From: Taibaiella sp. | GTDB taxonomy: Bacteria > Bacteroidota > Bacteroidia > Chitinophagales > Chitinophagaceae | NCBI GenBank assembly: GCA_019638495.1 | Contig: JAHBTQ010000002.1 | Location: 248,001 to 312,000 of the forward strand | Direction of reading: 5' to 3' | Length of the DNA stretch: 64,000 nucleotides | In this document: piece after piece, positions 58,201 through 64,000 of the stretch | How the letters are laid out: each line of letters begins with the position of its first letter | How positions within the stretch are numbered: the stretch's first letter is position 1 | Notes under the pieces: model-generated | The model's database searches: none | What the model saw: the letters and a program-made list of their open reading frames with translations, nothing else | Told to the model about the DNA's origin: nothing | Position numbers and translations under genes: made by a program

Positions 58201-61200
58201 GGTGCGAATGGCGCCAGCACATATGCATGGAGTGGATCTTCGCTTTCTGCTACTACAGGGTCAAGCACAACTGCAACACCAACGTCGACCAGTGTGTATT
58301 CATTGACGGTAACGGATGGCTCAGGTCATTCAGGTTGTAGCCCATCAACAGTTTACACTACTTCTGTAACAGTTAATCCTAAGCCTACGGCTGCACCAAC
58401 CAACAGTAGCCCTATCTGTAACGGTGGCACGGTGACGCTCACGGCTAATCCTGCAGGTGGAGCCTCTACCTATGCATGGAGCGGACCGTCACTTTCTTCG
58501 TCTACCGCTGCTAACCCAACTGCTACTCCTACCGTAACAGTATCTTATTCTCTTACGGTAACGGATGGCAGCAGCCAGCCTGGTTGTACTCCGTCAACAG
58601 TTTACACAACAACAGTTAGTGTGAACCCAACGCCGGCGGCTGCCCCTACCAATAACGGTTATATATGTAATGGTGGCACGGTTACACTTTCTGCAAATCC
58701 TTCAGGCGGAGCTACGGTGTTTACATGGAGTGGTTCTTCTCTCGCCTCTACAACGGCGCAGAACCCTACTGCGACACCAACAAGTACAAATGTGTACTCG
58801 CTTACGGTAAGCGACGGTACAGGAAACTCAGGTTGTAGCCCGGCTACTATCTATACAACATCGGTTACCGTTAATAGTGCTCCTACGGCAGCACCGACTA
58901 ATACCGGAATTATTTGTGTTGGTGGAACTGTAACGCTTAATGCGAATCCGGCGAATGGTGCTAACACATACACATGGAGCGGATCTTCTTTGTCTGCATC
59001 TACAGCACAGAATCCTACAGCTACACCAACGGTGACATCGGTGTACTCGCTAACAGTGAGCGATGGTAGTGGAAAGCCTGGTTGTAGCCCGGCTACTGTT
59101 TACACTACCTCGGCATCTGTGAAGAACGCTCCGTCTGTTACCAGCGCATCTAATAATGGTCCGGCTTGCGAGGGCGCTACTTTAACGCTTACAGCAAATA
59201 GTCCGGCAGATGTTACCGACTATGCATGGACGGGTCCTGTGAGTATTACCGGTGCAGCTACTGCCTCTGCAAGCGTTCCGGGAGCGACAACGGCTGCAAC
59301 CGGAGTGTACACGCTTACTATCAACAATGGAACAGAATCCGGCTGTACAAAGGTTTACACTACATCAGCTACTGTGAATACAATACCAACCGTGGCTAGT
59401 ATCACACCGTCTTCTACCTTGCTTTGTAGTGGCGCTACACTTGGTCTGAACGCTGGTTCAGTTTCAGGTTCCGGTTCGCTGGTTTCATACAACTGGAGCG
59501 GTCCTAACGGATTTAGCACGACAACCAGTGGCACTTCAACTAACCTTACGGTGTCAACGGCTTCTTCCGGTATTTACACACTTTCAGTCACTTATACAGG
59601 TGTTGGTTGTAACAGCAATCCGGTGACATCGTCTGATGTTACAGTAAATGCGTTGCCTACTATGGTAAGCCTGGGTGCTACGCCAACTGTGCTTTGTGCT
59701 GGTGCTTCTCTGTCGCTTAGCGGCAATGGCGCAACCGGTACCGGTTCTCTTGTTTCTTATAACTGGAGTGGACCAGGTGGTTATTCAAGTACCACAGCAA
59801 CCTCTACGCAGGTATATGCAACTCCAAATTCTGGTGCATCTGGTGTTTACAGCGTGACAGCGACTTATCCTGGCACGGGTTGTACCAGTACGCCAGTGGT
59901 TTCCACTGCTGTGACTGTAAATCCAATACCGGTACAATTTAACATTACTGGTGGTGGCTTCTATTGTTCCGGTGGTACAGGTGTATCAATGGGACTTGAT
60001 AATTCTGAAGTCGGCGTAAACTACCAATTGTATCAGGGTAGCTCGGCAGTGGGCAGTCCACTTGCGGGCACTGGTGCTGCTCTTGACTTTGGTATGCAAA
60101 CTGCGGCCGGTACCTACTCCGTGGGTGCTACTAATGCTACTACTTCTTGCACCAACAGCATGTTGGGTACCACAACAGTTACTATTGGGGCAGTTCCAAT
60201 TGCTTACAACGTTACAGGTGGTGGTAGCTTCTGTGCCGGTGGCACAGGAGTGTCAGTAGGTATCTCAAACTCACAGTCGAGCGTGAGCTACCAACTGCGC
60301 AGGGATGGTGTTGATGTTGGTTCGTTGGTAACTGGTACCGGGGCTGCATTTAGCTTTGGCCTGGTAACTGATCCTGGTGTATATACTGTAATGGCAAACC
60401 CTAGCGCAACCTGCGCACAGGCCATGACGGGATCTGCCACAGTTTATGTCAATCCGCTGCCTAGTGCTTACACAGTTTCAGGCGGTGGCACATACTGTGC
60501 AGGTGGTACAGGATTCCATATTACGCAAGACTTCTCCATTACGGGTATCAATTACCAGCTCTATAACGGTGCTTCTACAGTGGGTAGTCCTGCTCCTGGG
60601 TCTAACTCAGGTATTGATTACGGATTGCAGACTGCAGCAGGTACTTATAGCGTTCTGGCTACAAACGCGACAACAGGCTGTACAAATGTGATGTCCGGAA
60701 TGCCAACCATTACCGTGAATTCTCTGCCTACAGTTTATACTGTGACCGGTGGTGGTAATTTCTGCGCAGGTGGAGCCGGTGTAGGAATAGGTTTAAGTAA
60801 CTCATCTACCGGTATCAACTACCAGGTTTATAATGGCAGCTCTGCAGTAGGTAGCCCTGTAGCTGGTACAGGTAGTGCGCTGAGTCTCGGCACATTCACT
60901 GCTGCGGGAACATACACAGTTCGTGCTACTAACACGAGTACATCTTGTTCTGCCGGTATGAGTGGAAGCGCGGCGGTTGTTGTGAACGCACTTCCGGCGG
61001 CTTATTCTGTAACAGGCGGCGGAAACTACTGTACGGGTGGCTCAGGTGTGCATGTTGGTTTAGGTAGCTCTGAAACTGGCGTAAATTACCAGTTATATAA
61101 TGGCTCTACCGCGGTGGGCTCACCTGTATCCGGTTCGGGCGCCGGTCTTGACTTTGGTCTTATTACATCAGCAGGTACCTATACAGTGCGTGGTACCAAC

Positions 61201-64000
61201 TTTACTACGGGTTGTGTAAATAATATGAGTGGTAGTGCTACAGTAGGTACGAATCCGCTTCCTACCGCACAGACTGTAACAGGTGGTGGCACGATATGTG
61301 GTGGAAGTTCTACACCTGTTGGTCTTAACGGATCACAAACCGGTGTTAACTATCAATTGTATAATGGCTCGTCAGTTGTTGGTAGTGCCGTTGCCGGTAC
61401 TGGTTCAGCACTTAGCTTTGGCTCGATGACAGCAGCCGGTACTTATACAGTTAGGGCTACGAATACTTCTACTAGCTGTATCAATGGCATGACCGGCAGC
61501 GCTGTGATAAGCATAAACGCAGCTCCAACAGCCTACACAGTTACCGGTGGCGGCGCCTACTGCAGCGGCTCGTCGGGTAGCACTGTGGGACTCAACGGTT
61601 CTGAAAGCGGCGTGAATTACCAACTCTACAATGGTGGATCTGCTGTGGGAAGTGTTGTTTCTGGCACGGGTAGCGCTATCAGCTTTGGTTCATACACAGC
61701 GGCTGGTACTTATTCAGTGCTCGCTACAAACACTACCACTACATGTACAAATGCCATGACCGGTTCGGTAGCTATTTCTATTAATAGCCTGCCGACTGCA
61801 TACACGGTTACAGGCGGTGGCGGATACTGCAGCGATGGATCAGGCGTGCATGTAGGCCTCAGTAACTCAAATACAGGTATTAGCTATCAGCTATACAATG
61901 GCGGCAGCGCTGTTGGTAGCCCAATGGCTGGTACCGGATACTCACTCGATTTCGGCTATCAGACTGCAGCAGGTACATACACAGTTCTCGCTACAAATTC
62001 ATCCACAGCGTGTCCAAATGCTATGAGTGGTTCTGCAACTGTTACCGTAAACACTGCTCCATCTGTATACAACGTTACCGGTGGTGGTAACTATTGCTCT
62101 GGCACTGGTGGCTTACCGGTTGGCCTGGACAACTCGGCTTCCGGCATCAACTACCAGTTGTTCCGTGGTTCTACACCAATAGGTAGCCCGGTTGCAGGTA
62201 CAGGGTCTTCAATTTCATTTGGCAATCAGACTACAGCTGGTACTTATTCTGTGGTCGCTACAAATGGTAGTACGTCTTGCACGTCAAACATGGCAGGCAC
62301 TGCAGTAATTGGTATTTACTCGGTTCCTTCTGCATACGCAGTTACAGGCGGTGGCAACTATTGCGCCGGCGGTTCCGGTATGGCTGTAGGTTTGTTTAGT
62401 TCGCAGACAGGCGTTAACTATCAACTCTATAATGACGCGACAGCAGTTGGTAGCGTTGTAGCAGGTACCGGTTCATCGCTTTCATTTGGCACATACACAG
62501 CAGCAGGTACCTATACGGTGCTCGCTACTGATGCCACCAACGCTTGTACTAAACCAATGACCGGAAATGCTGTAATCGGTATTAATCCGTTACCTACAGC
62601 ATATAACGTGTCTGGTGGTGGTGCGTACTGCGCGGGTGGTACAGGTGTTCATGTTGGTATGGGCTTCACTAATGCTGGTATCAACTACCAGCTTTACAGG
62701 GATGGCTCCGCCGTAGGTAGCCCAATGGCGGGTACTGCGGCCAGCATCGACTTCGGTCTGCAGACTGTAGCTGGTACCTATACAGTACAGGCAACCAATG
62801 CAACTACATCATGTGTGAATGATATGACAGGAAGCGCTGTAGTGGTGATCAACCCACTACCGGTTACTTACTCAATGACAGGTGGCGGCAACTATTGTGC
62901 AGGTGGCAGCGGAGTGGCTGTTGGCTTGTCAGGTTCCGAAACAGGTATAAGCTACCAGTTGTATAATGGCTCCACACTTATTGGCAGTGCCACTACTTCG
63001 GGCACAGGTTCAGCCATCTCATTTGGTACGTTTACTGCGGCTGGTACGTATTCTGTATTTGCTACGAATACTACTACTACATGTACTCAAAACATGAGCG
63101 GTACTTCAACTGTTGTGATCGATCCTCTGCCAACAGTATACAGTGTAACCGGAGGTGGTACACTTTGTGTGGGTCAGACAGGTTACCATGTTGGGCTTGC
63201 AAACTCACAGTCTGGAGTTAACTATCAGCTTTACAACGGATCTGCTACAGTAGGTAGCGCAGTTGCGGGCACGGGTTCGGCCATCGACTTTGGTGTGTTC
63301 ACAGTTGCAGGTACCTACACCGTACATGCAGTAAATGCCTCTACGGGTTGTCAGAATAATATGTCGGGCAATGCAATAGTAGTGGTGAATCCACTGCCAG
63401 CCGTACAGACTATGACAGGTGGTGGTGCATACTGCGCGGGAGGTAGTGGTGTTGCAATAGGTCTTGCAAGTTCTGTAACTGGTATCGACTACCAGCTTTA
63501 CCGCGGCACAACTCCATACGGAACTGCATTGGCCGGCACAGGCTCTGCAGTGAGCTATGGAATGATAACAGATGCCGGTACCTATACTGTACTTGCTACA
63601 AATGCGACAACAGGCTGCCATGAGAATATGAGTGGTGCCAAGACGATAGTGATCAATCCGCTCCCAACTGTATACACAGTTAGCGGTGGTGGTAGCTACT
63701 GCTCTGGTGGCGCAGGTGTCAATGCATACCTGTCAGGTAGCCAGTTCGGTGTCTTCTATCAGCTTTATCTCGGTTCATCAACATACGGCACATTGCTTAG
63801 CGGTGCAGGAATCGCGATTGACTTTGGTGCCCTTGCTACCGCGGGTACATATACAGTTAGAGCAACTAATGGCTCTACCGGTTGTGTAAGCGATATGTCA
63901 GGTGCAGCATATATATCCATCAACCCACTTCCGAATTCATACACTGTTACCGGTGGTGGTTCGTTCTGCGCGGGTACAGGTGGAGTTAACGTTTCATTGA
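52207..64000 (+). CDS. Giant tandem-repeat surface protein, 3' end outside the window
   Basis: A single open frame of 3931 codons from the ATG at 52207 (MKRFLAVLFLTAIGAVSAMS) to the window edge. N-terminal beta domain (~25-230, with GFDFWYVGTRYTQFSVNANG), FnIII domain (~235-320), Ig/BIG modules, and two ~250-residue copies of a jelly-roll-like module (each with DQxWNSGMTGA, TSYFQxRTSPGY, RWNYISTWG). Next comes a perfect 83-residue array (12 units, residues 1313-2308), about 270 residues of divergent units, and an 89-residue array (TGGGxYC...NYQLYNGSxAVGS) with at least 15 full units to the end. Each 83-residue unit has two Cys (PICNGG, SGCSPST). Likely a T9SS-exported adhesin, filament or matrix protein; the C-terminal sorting domain lies beyond the window. 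Confidence 0.93.
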   Translation, partial: MKRFLAVLFLTAIGAVSAMSQTISSTKYPLTTTTGVSLENMSSGTTSLVGSGSDDGTSGVKTIGFDFWYVGTRYTQFSVNANGLVRLGASAATSSWTNSFTETTNNPKIMPYWDDIATGTNGGVRYKVIGSAPNRKLVIDWYNMTIPRSVGSTGAGNFQCWLNESTGVIEFVYGSGVVTNTSNSGASIGLATGTTVYASINASTDAVTYGTGALNTNTVAISSGKKYAFTPIIPAAPTAVTFGTVTNTSMFVNWTPASPTTNIYGYVLYRSTDGGATYTYVGSYTGASTSTAGNQTGLTTGVTYTWKVMAYTEGGLSSPAVGSQVASSTTCSGTPTAGTVTASTTSACADFTSNLGLSGTTSDAGIQYQWQSSPDNATWSNVTGATNSTYSASVTATVYYRANITCSVSSLSAATSGQLLARNSNPAAITGTASICPGATATLSCATSGGTWSSSNTAVGTVNSSTGVVGGVSSGTTTISYIITATGCYAVTTATINAGPSTVSITPSSSATICQGETAGFTASSTAGTVVLLDQNWNSGMTGAIGGTWTITNTSGVSTSYFQLRTSPGYNSVVAGDGSQYIEAAPDATTSTTSTLFTSPAFSLSGYASATLTLNQYYLSYSADATVAIEYSTNGGSTWSTLQSFLGTTTGSTTWTTSTPTTTISLASLVGQSSVMLRWNYISTWGFYWAVDNIKVVGTPNVSYAWTGVSGATGLSCSTCANPTIATTVTGTNIYSVSATASGCANGTTVTVNVNPSPTALAGTLSACAGATSVLISTPGGGAWSTSSGTASVTGGTVTAGGSAGTTIVSYTVAGCSATAEFTVNANPGSTSGTLTVCSGQTTALSNPGGFGTWTSSNTGVATVGSNSGVVTGVAAGTAAISYANGCGSPVGVVVTVSQTPGAITGSTIVCEGSTTTLGNANGGGTWTSSSTSNATVGASTGVVTGVSAGTTIISYDLGNGCPAATRTQTVNIAPPAISISPSTATTICLTANSAFTASTVPTVAIVDQDWNSGMTGATGGTWTITNTAGTSTSYFQIRTSPGYTGFVTGDGSAYMEAAPDATTGLTSTIFTSPVFSLAGYASASLTLNQYYQSYSADATVAVEYSTDGGSTWATLSSILGSSITASSSWTAASPTSTISLAALVGQSNVRLRWNYISTWGYYWIIDNIKVVATYATPTFAWSGISGATGLSCSACAATTITPTALGDNVYSVSATANGCSSTNGVTVTTEEAGLVTVTGGGTACGSATLAASGGSGGTIYYQGTTSNGTSIATPSSSEVVTSSGTYYFRARTATAMCWGTQGSATVTINTVPTAAPTNDGPICNGGTVNLDAHGANGASVYSWSGPGLSASTGATPTATPTVTTVYSVTVSDGSGNPGCSPSTVYTTQVTVNSTPTASPSNSGPICNGGTVTLTANPAGGATTFTWSGPGLSSTSVANPTATPTATTTYSLTVGNGTSASGCNPSTVYTTTVTVRPTPGAAPTNDGHICIGGTVNLAANPVNSASVFTWSGASLGATTGATPTATPTSTSVYSLTVSDGTGQSGCSPSTVYTTSVTVNAVPTAAPTNSGPICNGGTVTLTGNGANGASAYNWSGSNLVATTGSPTTATPASTAVYSLTVTDGSGHSGCSPSTVYTTSVTVNPTPTAAPTNNGPMCNGGTVTLTANPSGGASVYNWSGSNLSSSTLANPTATPTTTTTYSLTVSDGSGFSGCSPSTVYTTQVTVRPTPSAAPTNNGHVCLGGTVTLAANPANAASVFTWSGPVLSATTAQNPTAVPTTTSTYSLVVSDGTGQSGCSPSTVYTTSVTVNSVPTAAPTNSGPICNGGTVTLTANGANGAATYSWSGPGLVASTGAVTTATPTVTSVYSLTVTDGSGKPGCSPATVYTTSVTVNSTPIASPSNNGHICVGGTVNLAANPSGGATVFNWSGPSLSSSTVANPTATPTVTSVYSLTVSDGSGLSGCSPSTVYTTSVTVNNAPTASPSNNGYICNGGTVALTANGANGASTYAWSGSSLSATTGSSTTATPTSTSVYSLTVTDGSGHSGCSPSTVYTTSVTVNPKPTAAPTNSSPICNGGTVTLTANPAGGASTYAWSGPSLSSSTAANPTATPTVTVSYSLTVTDGSSQPGCTPSTVYTTTVSVNPTPAAAPTNNGYICNGGTVTLSANPSGGATVFTWSGSSLASTTAQNPTATPTSTNVYSLTVSDGTGNSGCSPATIYTTSVTVNSAPTAAPTNTGIICVGGTVTLNANPANGANTYTWSGSSLSASTAQNPTATPTVTSVYSLTVSDGSGKPGCSPATVYTTSASVKNAPSVTSASNNGPACEGATLTLTANSPADVTDYAWTGPVSITGAATASASVPGATTAATGVYTLTINNGTESGCTKVYTTSATVNTIPTVASITPSSTLLCSGATLGLNAGSVSGSGSLVSYNWSGPNGFSTTTSGTSTNLTVSTASSGIYTLSVTYTGVGCNSNPVTSSDVTVNALPTMVSLGATPTVLCAGASLSLSGNGATGTGSLVSYNWSGPGGYSSTTATSTQVYATPNSGASGVYSVTATYPGTGCTSTPVVSTAVTVNPIPVQFNITGGGFYCSGGTGVSMGLDNSEVGVNYQLYQGSSAVGSPLAGTGAALDFGMQTAAGTYSVGATNATTSCTNSMLGTTTVTIGAVPIAYNVTGGGSFCAGGTGVSVGISNSQSSVSYQLRRDGVDVGSLVTGTGAAFSFGLVTDPGVYTVMANPSATCAQAMTGSATVYVNPLPSAYTVSGGGTYCAGGTGFHITQDFSITGINYQLYNGASTVGSPAPGSNSGIDYGLQTAAGTYSVLATNATTGCTNVMSGMPTITVNSLPTVYTVTGGGNFCAGGAGVGIGLSNSSTGINYQVYNGSSAVGSPVAGTGSALSLGTFTAAGTYTVRATNTSTSCSAGMSGSAAVVVNALPAAYSVTGGGNYCTGGSGVHVGLGSSETGVNYQLYNGSTAVGSPVSGSGAGLDFGLITSAGTYTVRGTNFTTGCVNNMSGSATVGTNPLPTAQTVTGGGTICGGSSTPVGLNGSQTGVNYQLYNGSSVVGSAVAGTGSALSFGSMTAAGTYTVRATNTSTSCINGMTGSAVISINAAPTAYTVTGGGAYCSGSSGSTVGLNGSESGVNYQLYNGGSAVGSVVSGTGSAISFGSYTAAGTYSVLATNTTTTCTNAMTGSVAISINSLPTAYTVTGGGGYCSDGSGVHVGLSNSNTGISYQLYNGGSAVGSPMAGTGYSLDFGYQTAAGTYTVLATNSSTACPNAMSGSATVTVNTAPSVYNVTGGGNYCSGTGGLPVGLDNSASGINYQLFRGSTPIGSPVAGTGSSISFGNQTTAGTYSVVATNGSTSCTSNMAGTAVIGIYSVPSAYAVTGGGNYCAGGSGMAVGLFSSQTGVNYQLYNDATAVGSVVAGTGSSLSFGTYTAAGTYTVLATDATNACTKPMTGNAVIGINPLPTAYNVSGGGAYCAGGTGVHVGMGFTNAGINYQLYRDGSAVGSPMAGTAASIDFGLQTVAGTYTVQATNATTSCVNDMTGSAVVVINPLPVTYSMTGGGNYCAGGSGVAVGLSGSETGISYQLYNGSTLIGSATTSGTGSAISFGTFTAAGTYSVFATNTTTTCTQNMSGTSTVVIDPLPTVYSVTGGGTLCVGQTGYHVGLANSQSGVNYQLYNGSATVGSAVAGTGSAIDFGVFTVAGTYTVHAVNASTGCQNNMSGNAIVVVNPLPAVQTMTGGGAYCAGGSGVAIGLASSVTGIDYQLYRGTTPYGTALAGTGSAVSYGMITDAGTYTVLATNATTGCHENMSGAKTIVINPLPTVYTVSGGGSYCSGGAGVNAYLSGSQFGVFYQLYLGSSTYGTLLSGAGIAIDFGALATAGTYTVRATNGSTGCVSDMSGAAYISINPLPNSYTVTGGGSFCAGTGGVNVSL
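53704..54470 (+). repeat. ~250-residue jelly-roll-like module, copy 1
   Basis: Aligns closely in protein with 55135-55890: TSYFQLRTSPGY, GDGSQYIEAAPDATT, LTLNQYYLSYSADATVAIEY and VMLRWNYISTWGFYWAVDN are all matched in the second copy. Likely a carbohydrate- or ligand-binding beta sandwich. Confidence 0.85.
55135..55890 (+). repeat. ~250-residue jelly-roll-like module, copy 2
   Basis: Second copy of the module at 53704-54470, separated from it by three Ig/BIG-like units. Strong protein similarity (TSYFQIRTSPGY, YMEAAPDATTG, VRLRWNYISTWGYYWIIDN) with many nucleotide differences. Confidence 0.85.
56143..59130 (+). repeat. Twelve 249-bp tandem coding repeats, exact phase
   Basis: Units begin at 56143 and every 249 bp after that to 58882. 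Every unit is exactly 83 codons with no indel. The consensus runs PTAAPTNxGPICNGGTVTLT, ANPxGGASxxxWSGPxLS, NPTATPTxTTTYSLTVSDG, SGCSPSTVYTTSVTVN. Units differ in many synonymous and some replacement positions. Confidence 0.95.
59947..64000 (+). repeat. At least fifteen ~267-bp tandem coding repeats
   Basis: The motif (T/S)GGG begins at 59947 and recurs at 60214, 60478, 60745, 61012, 61279, 61543, 61810, 62077, 62344, 62611, 62878, 63148, 63415, 63682 and 63949. Spacing is mostly 267 bp (89 codons), with two of 264 and one of 270. The array runs off the window. Confidence 0.95.

Overview
The window is bacterial and almost certainly from the phylum Bacteroidota, most like the Chitinophagaceae/Chitinophagales. 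Start codons mostly lack Shine-Dalgarno sequences. TAnnTTTG promoter boxes sit upstream of many genes. There is a type 9 secretion C-terminal sorting domain, a Porin_10-type porin, a HYC_CC_PP protein, the DUF6660 small-protein family, a three-subunit succinate dehydrogenase (SdhC-SdhA-SdhB) and an ABC-permease/M1-peptidase fusion. The genus cannot be fixed from the sequence alone.

Layout. 0-1.5 kb: 3' part of a membrane GT-C-like glycosyltransferase that enters from outside the window. 1.5-6.3 kb: an accessory, A/T-richer stretch with a duplicated 93-bp hairpin repeat, a 10-nt periodic tract, a two-gene AlbA_2/HATPase + ParA-like operon, and a small secreted-protein gene between two copies of a ~125-bp promoter-like repeat; a 7-nt microsatellite precedes sdhC. 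6.3-10.3 kb: sdhC-sdhA-(S23 four-helix-bundle gene)-sdhB, where the S23 gene is bounded by 8-nt repeat tracts in opposite orientation and SdhB starts inside one of them. 10.4-16.3 kb: exporter-type ABC transporter, small envelope proteins and a run of small membrane proteins. 16.5-19.8 kb: rpmE (L31 type B), a TlpA-like thioredoxin, and a metal-relay operon of HYC_CC_PP, two secreted HMA-domain proteins and an outer-membrane protein. 19.9-28.4 kb: two SAM methyltransferases, a TonB-like protein, an Old Yellow Enzyme, a three-gene dideoxyhexose/glycosyltransferase operon, a glycine-zipper lipoprotein and an S41 peptidase. 28.4-34.5 kb: a metal-efflux island (P1B ATPase, NicO-like protein, TonB-dependent receptor, DUF6660) between ~92-bp direct repeats, the right one abutting tRNA-Leu; a broken ATPase gene lies at its edge. 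34.5-37.5 kb: tRNA-Leu, tRNA-Gly, ccmB and small genes. 37.6-42.2 kb: ABC ATPase plus permease/M1 peptidase fusion. 42.3-47.5 kb: secreted M4 metalloprotease with Ig-like modules and a T9SS tail. 47.5-51.9 kb: porin, two hypotheticals and lipB. 52.2-64.0 kb: one open frame of at least 3931 codons that runs off the end, a giant tandem-repeat surface protein.

The strongest candidates for under-described biology are the S23 unit bounded by inverted octamer tracts inside the sdh operon, the AlbA_2/HATPase + ParA pair, the repeat-bounded metal island at tRNA-Leu, and the giant protein with a perfectly regular 249-nt array followed by a near-regular 267-nt array. All functional calls are from reading the sequence; no database search was run.
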